Assembly: GCA_026413225.1 (NCBI GenBank) | Contig: JAPMTP010000107.1 | Span: forward strand, 84,412 to 148,411 | Length of the DNA: 64,000 nt | Origin: Otis tarda | Lineage: Eukaryota > Chordata > Aves > Otidiformes > Otididae | Reading direction: 5' to 3' | Shown here: positions 46,368-59,300 of the stretch, one piece after another | Layout of the letters: the number at the start of each line of letters is the position of its first letter | How positions within the stretch are numbered: position 1 is the first letter of the stretch | Program-made: the position numbers and the translations under genes | The notes under the pieces: model-generated | What the model saw: only the letters and a program-made list of their open reading frames with translations | Databases searched by the model: none | Told to the model about the DNA's origin: nothing

Positions 46368-46373
46368 AATAAA
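46368..46373 (+). terminator. LTR polyadenylation signal AATAAA
   Basis: AATAAA in GCACGCAATAAACATACC, 50 bp before the LTR end. Confidence 0.65.
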
Positions 46374-46422
46374 CATACCTAGTTTATAACTTCCGAGTTA
46401 CAGAGTCCATTTCCGTATGTCA

Positions 46423-46690
46423 ATAGTAAGTGTCAGAATCCTGGTGGTGCAGGAAAGCCGAGAGACCCAATGTTTTTGAGCTTGTAGATGCGGTGGGAAG
46501 AGTCGGTGAGGAGCAGCAAGAACTTTCAGAGCAGGCACTTCTGGTGTTGGAGTAATCGTCTGATGTTCGGGACTTATAAGATTCATTCTCAGAGGGCTGC
46601 CAGGTTGACTTGGTGGCAAATGTCAGAGTCCTGTTGGCCTAGGGAAGCCCAGAGCAATCGTCTGACGTTGGGGATAGTCCTAGTCAGTCC
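46423..46690 (+). repeat. inverted satellite stub next to right ERV
   Basis: Diverged monomer sequence in + orientation (GGTGAGGAGCAGCAAGAACT at about 46,504; GGTGTTGGAGTAATCGTC) lies between the LTR end and the orientation switch at about 46,665-46,690 (GATAGTCCTAGTCAGTCC). It mirrors 27,600-27,868. Confidence 0.85.
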
Positions 46691-49600
46691 TAGACCACCA
46701 GGACTCCGACATTTTCCACCATTTCAAGCCGGCAGCCCTGTGAGCAGCTCTTGCTGCTCCTCACCGGTTGTTGACGCCACATCTACAACACCACAGACAC
46801 TGGGGCTCCGGGCTTTCCCTGACGAACAGCGCTTCGACGTTTACCATCAACTGCACTGGAGCACCCACTAAAATATTACTCTAAAAAGCAAGAACGTCGG
46901 ACCATTGTTCCCACACCAAAAGTGCCAGCAACTAAAGCTCTTGCTGCTCCTCACCGGCAGTTGACGCCACATTTACAGCAACACAGACAATGGGGCTGCG
47001 GGCTTTCCCTGACGAACAGGGCTTCGACGTTTACCATCAACTGCACGGAAGAGCCCACTGAAAAAATACCCTAAAAATCACGAATGTCAGATGATTGCTC
47101 CCATACCAAAAGAGCCAGCAACTAAAGCTCTTGCTGCTCCTCACCTGCCCTTCACACTGCATCTACAGGACCACAAACACCGGGGCTCTGGGCTTTCCCT
47201 GATGAACAGTGCTTCAACATTTAACATCATCTGCACGGAAGCGTCCACTGAAAAAATATCCTAAAAATCACGAATGTCGGACGATTGCTCCCACACCAGA
47301 AGTGCCAGCAACTAAAGCTCCTGCTGCTCCTCACCGGCCGTTGAGGCCGCATCTACAACACCACAGACATTGGGGCTCCGGGCTTTCTCTGATGAACAGC
47401 GCTTTGACGTTTACCAACAACTGCACAGAAGCGCCCACAGAAAATATATCCTAAAATCACGAAAGTCGGACTATTGCTCCCACACCAAAAGTGCTAGCAA
47501 CTAAAGCTCTTGCTGCTCCTCACCAGCCGCTGATGCCGCATCTACAGTACCACAGACACTGGGGCTCCAGGGTTTCCCTGACAAACAGTCCTTCGAAATT
47601 TACCATCAACAGCACAGGACCAGCACTGACAAAATCCACTAAAAATCACGAACATTGGACGATTGCTCCCACACCACAGCTGCCAGCAACTAAAGCACTT
47701 GCTGCTCCTCACCGGCATTTGACGTCGCATCTACAGCATCACAGACATTGGGGTTCTGGGCTTTTCATGACCAACAGCGCATCGACGTATAACATAAAAT
47801 GCACAGGGCCGCCCACTGACAAAATACCCTAAAAATCACGAAGGTCTGCATATTGCTCCGACACCAGAATTGCCAGCAATTCAAGCTCTTGCTGCCCCTC
47901 ACCGGACTTTAATGCTGCACCTACACCACCAGAGACATTGGGGCTCTGGGCTTTCCATGACCAACAGCCTTTCGACATTTACAATCAACTGCACAGAATG
48001 CCCATTGAAAAATTACCCTAAAAATCATGAACGTGGGACAATTGTTCCCACACCAATCGTGCCAGACACTAAAGCTCTTTCTGCACCTCACCAGCCGTTG
48101 ATGCCGCATCTACAGCACCACAGACATTGGGGCTGCGGGCTTTCCCTGACGAACAACGCTTCGACGTTTACATCAGTCGCACGGAAGTTCCCCTGAAAAG
48201 TACCCTAAAAATCATGAATGTCAGACAATTGCTCCCACACCAGAAGTGCCAGCAACTCACGCTCTTGCTGCTTATCACTAGCCGTTGACGTCGCATCTAC
48301 AGCACCACAGACACTGGGGGTCCAGGCTTTCCCTGATGAACAGCGCTTCGCCATTTTGCCATCAACAGAACAGGGCCGTCCACTGATAAAATACACTAAA
48401 AATCATAAATGTCTGACGATTGCTCCCACACCAAAAGTGCCAGACACTCAAGCTCTTGCTGCTTATCACTAGCCGTTGACGTCGCATCTACAGCACCACA
48501 GACATTGGGGATCCAAGCTTTCCCACATGAACAGCGCTTCAGCATTTCCCATCAACTGCACAGTGCCGTCCACTGAAAAAATACCCTAAAAATCACGAAC
48601 GTCGGACCATTGCTCCCACACCACAACTGCCAGCAACTCAAGCTCTTGCTGCTCCTCAGCGGCCATTCACGCCGGTTCTACAGCACCAGCGACACTGGGG
48701 CTTCGGGATTTCCCTGATGAACACTGCTTCCACGTTTACCATCAACTGCACAAAAGCGCCCACTGAAAAAATACACTAAATATCACGAACGTCAGACGAT
48801 TGCTCCCACACCAAAACTGCTAGCAACTCAAGCTCTTGCTGCTCCTCACTGCCGTTTCCACCGCATCTACAGCACCACAGACATTGGGGCTCCGGGCCTT
48901 TCATGACCAACAGAGCTTCGAAGTTTACCATTAAGTACTAAGGCCTGCCCTCTTACAAAATGCCCTAAAAATCACGAATGTCGGACGATTGCTCCCACAG
49001 CAAAAGTGCCAGCCAATCAAGCTCTTGCTGCTACTCCCCGGCCGTTGACGCCTCATCTACAGCACTACAGACAATGGGGCTCTGGGCTTTTCCTGACCAA
49101 CAGTGCATCGACGTCTAGTATGAATTGCACGGAACCGCGCACTGAAAAAATACCCTAAAAATCACAAATGTCAGATGATTGCTCCCACACCAAAAGTGCC
49201 ACCAACTAAAGGTCTTGCTGATCCTAACCGGCCATTGGCAGCGCATCTACAGCACCACAGACATTTGGATTCCGGGCCTTCCCTGTCAAACTGCGCTTCT
49301 ACATTTAACATCAACTGCACGGAAGCGCCCACTGAAAATATACTCGAAAAATCAAGAACGTCGGACCATTGCTCCCATACGAAAAGTGCCAGCAACTAAA
49401 GCTCTTGCTGCTCCTCACAGGCTGTTGACACCGCATCTACAGCACCACCGACACTGGGGCTTCGGGCTTTCCCTGACCCACAGCGCTTCGACTTTTACCA
49501 TCAACGGCACGGAAGCGACCACGGAAAAAAAACCACAAAAAATCACAAACATCGGACGATTGCTCCCACACTCAAACTGCCAGGAACGCAGGCTCTTGCT

Positions 49601-50130
49601 GCTCCTCACCTCCCCTTCACACGGCATCTACAGCACCACAGACACTGAGGCTCCGGACTTCCCATGAAGAACAGCGCTTCGACGTTTACCATCAACTGCA
49701 CAGGGCTGCCCACTTCCAAAATGCCCCAAAATTATATCCGACGAAGGTCGGATGATTGCTCCCACAGCAAAAGTGCCAGCAACTCAAGCTCTTGCTGCTC
49801 CTCACCGGCCGTTGATGCCGCACATACAGCACCACAGACATTGGGGCTCCAGGCTTCCCATGACGAACAGCGCTTTGAAGTTTACGATCAACTGCAGGGA
49901 AGAGCCCACTTAAAGATACCCTAAAAATCACGAATATCGGATGATTGCTCCCACACCAAAAGTGCCAGCCACTCAAGCTCTTGCTGCTCCTCAGCGGCCT
50001 TTGACGCTGCATCTACAGCACCACCGACACTGGGGCTCTAGGCTTTCCCTGACCAACTCTGCTTCGACGTTTACCATCAACTGCATAGAATCGCCCACTG
50101 AAAAAAAAACCACTAAAAATCATGAACGTC
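46690..50130 (-). repeat. diverged edge of right satellite array
   Basis: Diverged ~191-bp monomers in - orientation (plus strand reads AGCTCTTGCTGCTCCTCACC, CCCTAAAAATCACGAA). Many have recognisable partners in the left edge: 47,491-47,832 with 26,461-26,802; 47,870-48,060 with 26,235-26,423; 48,218-48,472 with 24,844-25,098. The offset changes by about 977 bp between the last two, so about five monomers present on the left are missing here. Confidence 0.9.
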
Positions 50131-50204
50131 AGATGATTGCTCCCACACCAAAAGTGCCAATAACTAAAGCTCTTGCTGCTCCTCAGCGGCCATTGGTAGC
50201 GCAC

Positions 50205-52800
50205 CTACAGCACCACAGACATTGGGGCTCCGGGCTTTCCCTGACGAACAGGGCTTCGACGTTTACCACCAGCTGCACCAGGGCTCTCACTGAGAAAAAA
50301 CCCCCAAAAAATTACAAACGTCGGACGATTGCTTCCACAACAAAAGTGCCAGCCACTCAAGCTCTTGCTGCTCCTCAGCGGCCACTGGCAGCGCACCTAC
50401 AGCAGCACAGACATTGGGGCTCCGGGCTTTCCCTGAGGAGCAGGGCTTCGACATTTACCACCAGCTGCACCTGGGAGCCCACTAAAAAAAATACCCAAAA
50501 AATCACGAACGTCGGACCATTGCTCCCACAACAAAAGTGCCAGCCACTCAAGCTCTTGCTGCTCCTCAGCGGCCATTGGCAGCGCATCTACAGCACCACA
50601 GACATTGGGGCTCCGGGCTTTCCCTGAGGAGCAGGGCGTCGACGTTTACCACCAGCTGCACCAGGGGGCCCACTGAAATAAACCCTGAAAAATGACGAAC
50701 GTCGGACCATTGCTCCACACGAAAAGTGCCAGCCACTCAAGCTCTTGCTGCTCCTCAGCGGCCATTGGCAGTGCACCTACAGCAGCACAGACATTGGGGC
50801 TCCGGGCTTTCCCTGACAAACAGGGCTTCGACGTTTACCACCAGCTGCACCAGGGCGCCCACTGAAAAAAAACCCCGAAAAATCACGAACGTCGGACCAT
50901 TTCTCCCACACCAAAAATGCCAGCCACTCAAGCTCTTGCTGCTCCTCAGCGGCCATTGGCAGTCCACCTACAGCAGCACAGACTTTACGACTCCGTGCTA
51001 TCCCTAAGGAACAGGGCTTCACCGTTTACCACCAGCTGCACCAGGGCGCCCACTGAAAAAAAACCCCGAAAAATCACGAACGTCGGACCATTGCTCCCAC
51101 ACCAAAAGTGCCAGCCACTCAGGCTCTTGCTGCTGCTCAGCGGCCATTGGCAGTCCACCTACCACACCACAGACATTGGGGCTCCGGGCTTTCCCTGACG
51201 AACAGGGCTTCGACGTTTACCAACAGCTGCACGTGTGCGCCCACTGAAAAAAAAACCCGAAAAATCACCACCGTCGGAAGATTGCTCCCACACCAAAAGT
51301 GCCAGCCACTCAAGCTATTGCTGCTCCTCAGTGGCCATTGTCAGTGCACCTAGAGCAGCACAGACATTGGGGCTCCAGGCTTTCCCTGATGAACAGGGCT
51401 TTGACGTTTACCACCAGCTGCACATGGGCGCCCCCTGAAAAAAAACCACGAAAAATCACGAACGTCGCACCATTGCTCCACACCAAAAGTGCCAGCCACT
51501 CAAGCTCTTGCTGCTCCTCAGCGGTTATTGGCAATGCACCTACAGCACCACAGACATTGGGGCTCCGGGCTTTCCCTGACCAACAGCGCTTCGACGATTA
51601 CCACAAGCTGCACGTGGACGCCCACTGAAAAAAACCCCGAAAAATCACGAACGTTGGACAATTGCTCCCACACCCAAAGTGCCAGCAACTAAAGCTCTTG
51701 CTGCTTCTCACCGGCCTTTGATGCCTCATCTACAGCACCACAGACACTAGCTTCACTGAAGCTGCAGTCTTTCCCTGACGAAGAGTGCTTCGACGCTTCC
51801 CATAAACTGCACAGGAATACCCACTAAAAACATTACCCTAAAAATCACGAACGTCGGACGATTGCTCCCACACCAAAAGTGCCAGCAACTTAAGCTCTTA
51901 CTGCTCCTCACCGGCTGTTGTCGCAGCATCTACAACAACACAGACACTGGTGCTTCAGGCTTTCCCTGATGAACAGCGTTTCGAAGTTTACCATCAACTG
52001 CACTGAAGCGCCCACTGAAGAAATTACACAAAAAATCACGAACGTGGGACGATTGCTCCCACAGCAAAAGTGCCAGCCACTCAAGCTCTTGCTGCTCCTC
52101 AGCGGCCATTGGCAGTCGAACTACAGCAGCACAGATATTGGGGCTCCGGGCTTTCCCTGACGAACAGGGCTTCGACGTTTACCATCAGCTGCACGTGGGC
52201 GCTCCCCGAAAAAAAACACCAAAAAGTCACGAACGTCGGACAATTGCTCCCACACCAAAAGTGCCAGCCACTCAAGCTCTTTTTCCTCCTCAGTGGCCAT
52301 TGGCAGCGCACCTACAGCAGCACAGACATTGGGGCTCCGGCCTTTCCCTGACGAACAGGGCTTAGACGTTTACCACCAGCTGCACCAGGGCTCTCACTGA
52401 GAAAAAACCCCCAAAAAATTACAAACGTCGGACGATTGCTCCCACAACAAAAGTGCCAGACACTCAAGCTCTTGCTGCTCCTCAGCGGACATTGGCAGCG
52501 CATCTACAGCACCACAGACATTGGGGCTCCGGGCTTTCCCTGAGGAGCAGAGCTTCGACGTTTACCACCAGCTGCACGTGGGAGCCCACTAAAAAAAATA
52601 CCCAAAAAATCACGAACGTCGGACCATTGCTCCCACAACAAAAGTGCCAGACACTCAAGCTCTTGCTGCTCCTCAGCGGCCATTGGCAGCGCATCTACAG
52701 CACCACAGACATTGGGGCTCCGGGCTGTGTCTGACAAGCAGGGCTTCGACATTTACCACCAGCTGCAGGTGACGGCCCCTGAAAAAAACCCCGAGAAATC
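50205..52800 (-). repeat. 11-monomer register duplication
   Basis: The monomers at 50,205-50,690 recur at 52,312-52,800 (shift 2,107 bp), sharing GAGAAAAAACCCCCAAAAAA, CCCTGAGGAGCAG and CCACTAAAAAAAATACCC. Confidence 0.75.
51660..52050 (-). repeat. island of edge-type monomers inside homogeneous array
   Basis: Two monomers of the diverged edge type (CTCACCGGCCTTTGATGCC, CTCACCGGCTGTTGTCGCAG, CCCTAAAAATCACG) are surrounded on both sides by standard monomers. The second matches the left-arm edge monomer at about 23,570-23,735, including the CGACAACAGCCGG variant. Confidence 0.82.
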
Positions 52801-53340
52801 ATGAACGTCGGACGATTGCTCCCACACCAAAAGTGCCAGCCACTCTAGCTCTTGCTGCTCCTCAGCGGCCATTGGCAGTCCATCTGCAGCACCACAGACT
52901 TTACGACTCCGTGCTATCCCTAAGGAACAGGGCTTCGACGTTTACCACCAGCTGCACCACGGCGCCCCCTGAAAAAAAACCCCGAAAATCACGAACGTCG
53001 GACGATTGTACCCACACCAAAATTGCCAGCCACTAAAGCTCTTGCTGCTCCTCAGCGGTCATTGGCAGTCCACCTACCAAACCAGAGACATTGGGGCTCC
53101 GGGCTTTCCCTGACGAACAGGGCTTCGACGTTTACCACCAGCTGCACGTGGGCGCCCCCTGAAAATAAACCCCGAAAAATCACAAACGTCGGAAGATTAC
53201 TCCCACACCAAAAGTGCCAGCCACTCAAGCTCTTGCTGCTCCTCAGCGGCCATTGGCAGTGCACCTACAGCAGCACAGACATTGGGGCTCCGGGCTTTCC
53301 CTGAGGAGCAGGGCTTCGACGTTTACCACCAGCTGCACTT

Positions 53341-56300
53341 TATCGCTCCCTGATAAAAACCCCAAAAAATCGCGGACATTGGACGATTGCTCCCACACCA
53401 AAAGTGCCAGACACTCAAGCTCTTGCTGCTCCTCAGCGGCCATTGGCACTCCACGTACTGCACCAGAGACATTGGGGCTCCGGGCTTTCCCTGATGAACA
53501 GGGCTTCGACGTTTACCACCAGCTGCACCAGGCCGCCCCGTGAAAAAAAACCCCAAAAAATCACGAACGTTGGACCATTGCTCCCACACCAAAACTGCCA
53601 GACACTCAAGCTCTTGCTGCTCCTCAACGGCCATTGGCAGCGCACCTACAGCACCACAGACATTGGGGCTCCAGGCTTTCCCTGACGAACAGGGCTTTGA
53701 CGTTTACCACCAGCTGCACCAGGGCGCTCCCTGAAAAAAAAGCCCGAAGAATCACGGACGTCGGACAATTGCTCCCACACCAAAAGTGCCAGCCACTCAA
53801 GCTCTTGCTGCTCCTCAGCGGCCATTGGCAGTACACCTACAGCAGCACAGACATTGGGGCTCCGGGCTTTCCCTGATGAACAGGGCTTCGACGTTTACCA
53901 CTAGCTGCACCTGGGTGCCCACTGAAAAAATCCCCGAAAATTCAGGAACGTCGGACGATTGCTCCCACACCAATATTGCCAGCCACTCAAGCTCTTGCTG
54001 CTCCTCAGCGGCCATTGGCAGCGCACCTTTAGCAGCACAGACATTGGGGCTCCGGGCTTTCCCTGACGAACAGGGCTTCGCCGTTTACCACCAGCTACAC
54101 GTGGGCGTCCCCTGAAAATAACCCCGAAGAAACACGAACGTCGGACAATTGGTCCCACACCAAAAGTGCCAGCCACTCTAGCTCTTGATGCTCCTCAGCA
54201 GCCGTTGGCACTCCACGTACCGCACCAGAGACATTGAGGCTCCGGTCCTTCCCTGAGGAACAGGGCTTCGACGTTTACCACCAGCTGCACATGGGCGCCC
54301 ACTGAAAAAAAACCCCAAAAAATCACGAACGTCGGACCATTGCTACCACACCAACAGTGCCAGCCACTCAAGCTCTTGCTGCTCCTCAGCGGCCATTGGC
54401 AGCGCAGCTACAGCAGCACAGACACTGGGGCTCCGGGCTTTCCCTGAGTAGCAGGGCTTCGACGTTTACCACCAGCTGCACGTGGGCGCTCCCTAAAAAG
54501 AAACCCCGAAAAAACACGAACGTCGGACAATTGCTCCCACACCAAAAGTGCCAGCCACTCAAGCTCTTGCTGCTCCTCAGCGGCCATTGGCAGTGCACCT
54601 ACAGCCCCACAGACTTTAGGACTCCCTTCTATCCCTAAGGAACAGGGCTTCGATGTTTACCACCAGCTGCACCAGGGCGCTCACTGAAAAAAAACCCAGC
54701 AAAAACACGAACGTCGGACGATTGCTCCCACACCAAAAGTGCCAGACACTCAAGCTCTTGCTGCTCCTCAGCAGCCATTGGCAGCGCACCTACAGCAGCA
54801 GAGACACTGGGGCTCCGGGCTTTCCCTGACGAACAGGGCTTCGACGTTTACCACCAGCTGCACAAGAGCGCTCCTTGAAAAAAAACCCCGAAGAATCACC
54901 AACGTCGGACAATTGCTCCCACACCAAAAGTGCCATCCACTCAAGCTCTTGCTGCTCCTCAGTGGCCATTGGCAGTGCACCTACAGCAGCACAGACATTG
55001 AGGCTTTGGGCTTTCCCTGACGAACAGAGCTTCGACGTTTACCACCAGCTGCACCAGGGCACTCACTGAAAAAAAACCTCGAAAAATCATGAACGTCGGA
55101 CCATTGCTCCCACACCAAAAGTCCCAGCAACTCAAGCTCTTGCTGCTCCTCAGCGGCCATTGCCAGTGCACCTACAGCACCACAGACTTTAGGACTCCCT
55201 GCTATCACTGAAGAACAGGGCTTCTATGTTTAACACCAGCTGCATCACGGCGCCCTCTGAAAAAAAACCCCGAAAAATCACAAACGTCGGACGATTGCTC
55301 CCACACCAAAAGTGCCAGCCACTCAAGCTCTTGCTGCTCCTCAGCGGCCATTGGCAGCGCACCTACAGCAGCACAGACATTGGGGCTCCGGGCTTTCCCT
55401 GACGAACAGGGCTTCGACGTTTACCACCAGCTGCACGTGGGCGCCCCCTAAAAAAAACCCACAAAAAATCACGAACGTCGGACCATTGCTCCCACACCAA
55501 AAGTGCCAGCCACTCAAGCTCTTGCTGCTCCTCAGCGGCCATTGGCAGTGCACCTACAGCAGCACAGACATTGGGGCTCCGGGCTTTCCCTGACGAACAG
55601 GGCTTCGACGTTTACCACCAGCTGCACGTTTGATCGCCCACTGAAAAAAAATCCCCAAAAAATCACGAACGTCGGACCATTGCTCCCACACCAAAAGTGC
55701 CAGCCACTCAAGCTCTTGCTGCTCCTCAGCGGCCATTGGCAGTGCACCTACAGCACCACAGACTTTAGGGCTCCGTGCTATCCCTGACAAACAGGGCTTC
55801 GACGTTTACCACCAGCTGCACGTGGGCGCCCACTGAAAAAAAAGCCCGAAAAATCACGAACGTCGGACGATTGCTCCCACACCAAAAGTGCCAGCCACTC
55901 AAGCTCTTGCTGCTCCTCAGCGGCCATTGGCAGTGCACCTACCACACCACAGACATTGGGGCTCCGGGCTTTCCCTGACGAACAGGGCTTCGACGTTTAC
56001 CACCAGCTGCACGTGTGCGCCCACTGAAAAAAAACCCCAAAAAATCACGAACATCGGAAGATTGCTCCCACACCAAAAGTGCCAGCCACTCAAGCTCTTG
56101 CTGCTCCTCAGCGGCCATTGGCAGTGCACCTACAGCAGCACAGACATTGGGGCTCCGGGCTTTCCCTGACGAACAGGGCTTCGACGTTTACCACCAGGTG
56201 CACGTGGGCGCCCACTGAAAAATAAGCCCGAAAAATCACGAACGTCGGACCATTGCTCCCACACCAAAAGTGCCAGCCACTCAAGCTCTTGCTGCTCCTC

Positions 56301-59300
56301 AGCGGCCATTGGCAGTGCACCTACAGCACCACAGACATTGGGGCTCCATGCTTTCCCTGACCAACAGGGCTTCGACGTTTACCACCAGCTGCACGTGGGC
56401 GCCCACTGAAAAAAACCCCGAAAAATCACGAACGTCGGACGATTGCTCCCACACCAAAAGTGCCAGCCACTCAAGCTCTTGCTGCTCCTCAGCGGCCATT
56501 GGCACTACACGTACCGCACCAGAGACACTAGCTTCACTGAAGCTTCGGGCTTTCCCTGACGAACAGGGCTTCGACGTTTACCACCAGCTGCACAGGAATG
56601 CGCTCCTTGAAAAAAACCCCGAAGAATCACCAACGTCGGACAATTGCTCCCACACCAAAAGTGCCATCCACTCAAGCTCTTGCTGCTCATCAGTGGCCAT
56701 TGGCAGTGCATCTACAGCAGCACAGACATTGAGGCTTCAGGCTTTCCCTGACGAACAGAGCTTCGACGTTTACCACCAGCTGCACGTGGGCGCTCACTGA
56801 AAAAAAACCACGAAAAATCACGAACGTCGGACCATTGCTCCCACACCAAAAGTGCCAGCCACTCAAGCTCTTGCTGCTCCTCAGCGGCCATTGGCAGTGC
56901 ACCTACAGCACCACAGACTTTGGGGCTCCGGGCTTTCCCTGACGAACAGGGCTTCGACGTTTACCACCAGCTGCACGTGGGCGCCCACTGAAAAAAAACC
57001 CCGAAAAATCACGAACGTCGGACAATTGCTCCCACACCAAAAGTGCCAGCCACTCAAGCTCTTGCTGCTCCTCAGTGGCCATTGGCAGTGCATCTACAGC
57101 AGCACAGACATTGGGGCTCCGGCCTTTCCCTGACGAACAGGGCTTCGACGTTTACCACCAGCTGCACCAGGGCTCTCACTGAGAAAAAACCCCCAAAAAA
57201 TCACGAACGTCGGACGATTGCTCCCACACCAAAAGTGCCAGCCACTCAAGCTCTTGCTGCTCCTCAGCGGCCATTGGCAGCGCATCTACAGCAGCACAGA
57301 CACTGGGGCTCCGGGCTTTCCCTGACGAACAGAGCTTCGACGTTTACCACCAGGTGCACGTGGGCGCCCACTGAAAAAATAACCCCGAAAAATCACGAAC
57401 GTCGGACCATTGCTCCCACACCAAAAGTGCCAGCCACTCAAGCTCTTGCTGCTCCTCAGCGGCCATTGGCAGTCGCACGTACAGCACCACAGACATTGGG
57501 GCTCCGGGCTTTCCCTGACGAACAGGGCTTCGACGTTTACCACCAGCTGCACATGGGCGCCCCCTGAAAAAAACCCCAAAAAATCACGAACGTCGGACGA
57601 TTGCTCCCACACCAAAAGTGCCAGCCACTCAAGCTCTTGCTGCTCCTCAGCGGCCATTGGCAGCGCATCTACAGCAGCACAGACACTGGGGCTCCGGGCT
57701 TTCCCTGAGGAACAGGGCTTCGACGTTTACCACCAGCTGCACCACGGCGCTCCCCTGAAAAAAAACCCCGAAAAACACGAACGTCGGACGATTGCTCCCA
57801 CACCAAAAGTGCCAGCCACTAAAGCTCTTGCTGCTCCTCAGCGGTCATTGGCAGTGCACCTACAGCAGCAGAGACATTGGGGCTCCGGGCTTTCCCTGAC
57901 GAACAGGGCTTCGACGTTTACCACCAGCTGCACGTGGGCGCCCACTGAAAATAAACCCGAAAAATCACCAACGTCGGACAATTGCTCCCACACCAAAAGT
58001 GCCAGCCACTCAAGCTCTTGCTGCTCCTCAGCGGCCATTGGCAGTGCACCTACAGCAGCACAGACATTGGGGCTCCGGGCTTTCCCTGAGGAACAGGGCT
58101 TCGACGTTTACCACCAGCTGCACTTTATCGCTCCCTGATAAAAACCCCGAAAAATCATGAACGTCGGACGATTGCTCCCACACCAAAAGTGCCAGCCACT
58201 CAAGCTCTTGCTGCTCCTCAGCGGCCATTGGCAGCGCACGTACAGCACCACAGACATTGGGGCTCCGGGCTTTCCCTGACGAACAGGGCTTCGACGTTTA
58301 CCACCAGCTGCACCAGGGCGCCCCGTGAAAAAAACCCACAAAAAATCACGAACGTCGGACCATTGCTCCCACACCAAAAGTGCCAGCCACTCAAGCTCTT
58401 GCTGCTCCTCAGCGGCCATTGGCAGCGCACCTACAGCACCACAGACATTGGGGCTCCGGGCTTTCCCTGACGAACAGGGCTTTGACGTTTACCACCAGCT
58501 GCACTTGGGCGCTCCCTGATAAAAAAGCCCGAAGAAATCACGGACGTCGGACCATTGCTCCCACACCAAAAGTGCCAGCCACTCAAGCTCTTGCTGCTCC
58601 TCAGCGGCCATTGGCAGCGCACCTACAGCACCACAGACATTGGGGCTCCGGGCTTTCCCTGATGAACAGGGCTTCAACGTTTACCACCAGCTGCACGTGG
58701 GTGCCCACTGGAAAAAAGTCTTGAAAAATCAGGAACGTCGGACCATTGCTCCCACACCAAAATTGCCAGCCACTCAAGCTCTTGCTGCTCCTCAGCGGCC
58801 ATTGGCAGTGCACCTACAGCAGCACAGACATTGGGGCTCCGGGCTTTCCCTGACGAACAGGGCTTCGACGTTTACCACCAGCTGCACGTGGGCGCCACCT
58901 GAAAAATAAGCCCGAAAAATCACGAACGTCGGACAATTGCTCCCACACCAAAAGTGCCAGCCACTCAAGCTCTTGCTGCTCCTCAGCAGCCATTGGCAGT
59001 GCACCTACAGCAGCACAGACATTGAGGCTCCGGTCTTTCCCTGACGAACAGGGCTTCGACGTTTACCACCAGCTGCACATGGGCGCTCCCTGAAAAAAAA
59101 CCCCCGAAAAATCACGAACGTCGGACCATTGCTACCACACCAACAGTGCCAGCCACTCAAGCTCTTGCTGCTCCTCAGCGGCCATTGGCAGCGCACCTAC
59201 AGCAGCACAGACATTAGGGCTCCGGGCTTTCCCTGAGGAACAGGGCTTCGACGTTTACCACCAGCTGCACGTGGGCGCTCCCACTGAAAGAAACCCCGAA

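Larger units (their letters stand above)
39888..46422 (+). mobile_element. 5'-truncated gammaretrovirus-like ERV, right copy
   Basis: This plus-strand copy of the element at 27,869-34,389 has the same start in capsid, the same order of domains, the same deleted env and the same nested LTRs. It shares with the left copy the frameshifts in RT, RNase H and integrase, the YVDN substitution and the defective zinc knuckle. Lesions of its own are a base missing in nucleocapsid (about 40,167) and a broken G-rich run (42,748-42,771). Its RT-RNase H frame is more complete than that of the left copy. Confidence 0.95.
45287..46422 (+). mobile_element. 3' LTR of right ERV (interrupted by solo LTR)
   Basis: The LTR runs from TGATATA (45,287) to TATGTCA (46,422), with TATA box and poly(A) signal near its end. 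The nested solo LTR and duplicated site account for 448 bp. It is oriented outward into the right satellite array. Confidence 0.8.
39302..46850. repeat. right arm of large palindrome (high-identity part)
   Basis: This is the reverse-complement partner of 27,430-34,977 and comprises 0.8 of a 744-bp unit, the ERV with its nested LTRs, and the inner satellite stub. Beyond 46,850 about three monomers do not match the mirror position; matching resumes at about 47,490 (partner 26,802) and continues with monomer gains and losses. Confidence 0.95.

Noticed and set aside
27869-46422. The two ERV copies as the two ends of one larger provirus or as inverted repeats of a DNA transposon
   Set aside because: Each copy has its own pol and 3' LTR, the inner ends are truncated in capsid, and there is no transposase or 5' LTR. 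Inverted duplication explains the arrangement better.
27430-46850. The palindrome as a simple fold-back sequencing artefact
   Set aside because: The arms differ by substitutions, indels and several whole monomers, and the loop is off-centre with its own filler and a deleted unit. An artefact would give exact mirror copies. It still needs long-read confirmation.
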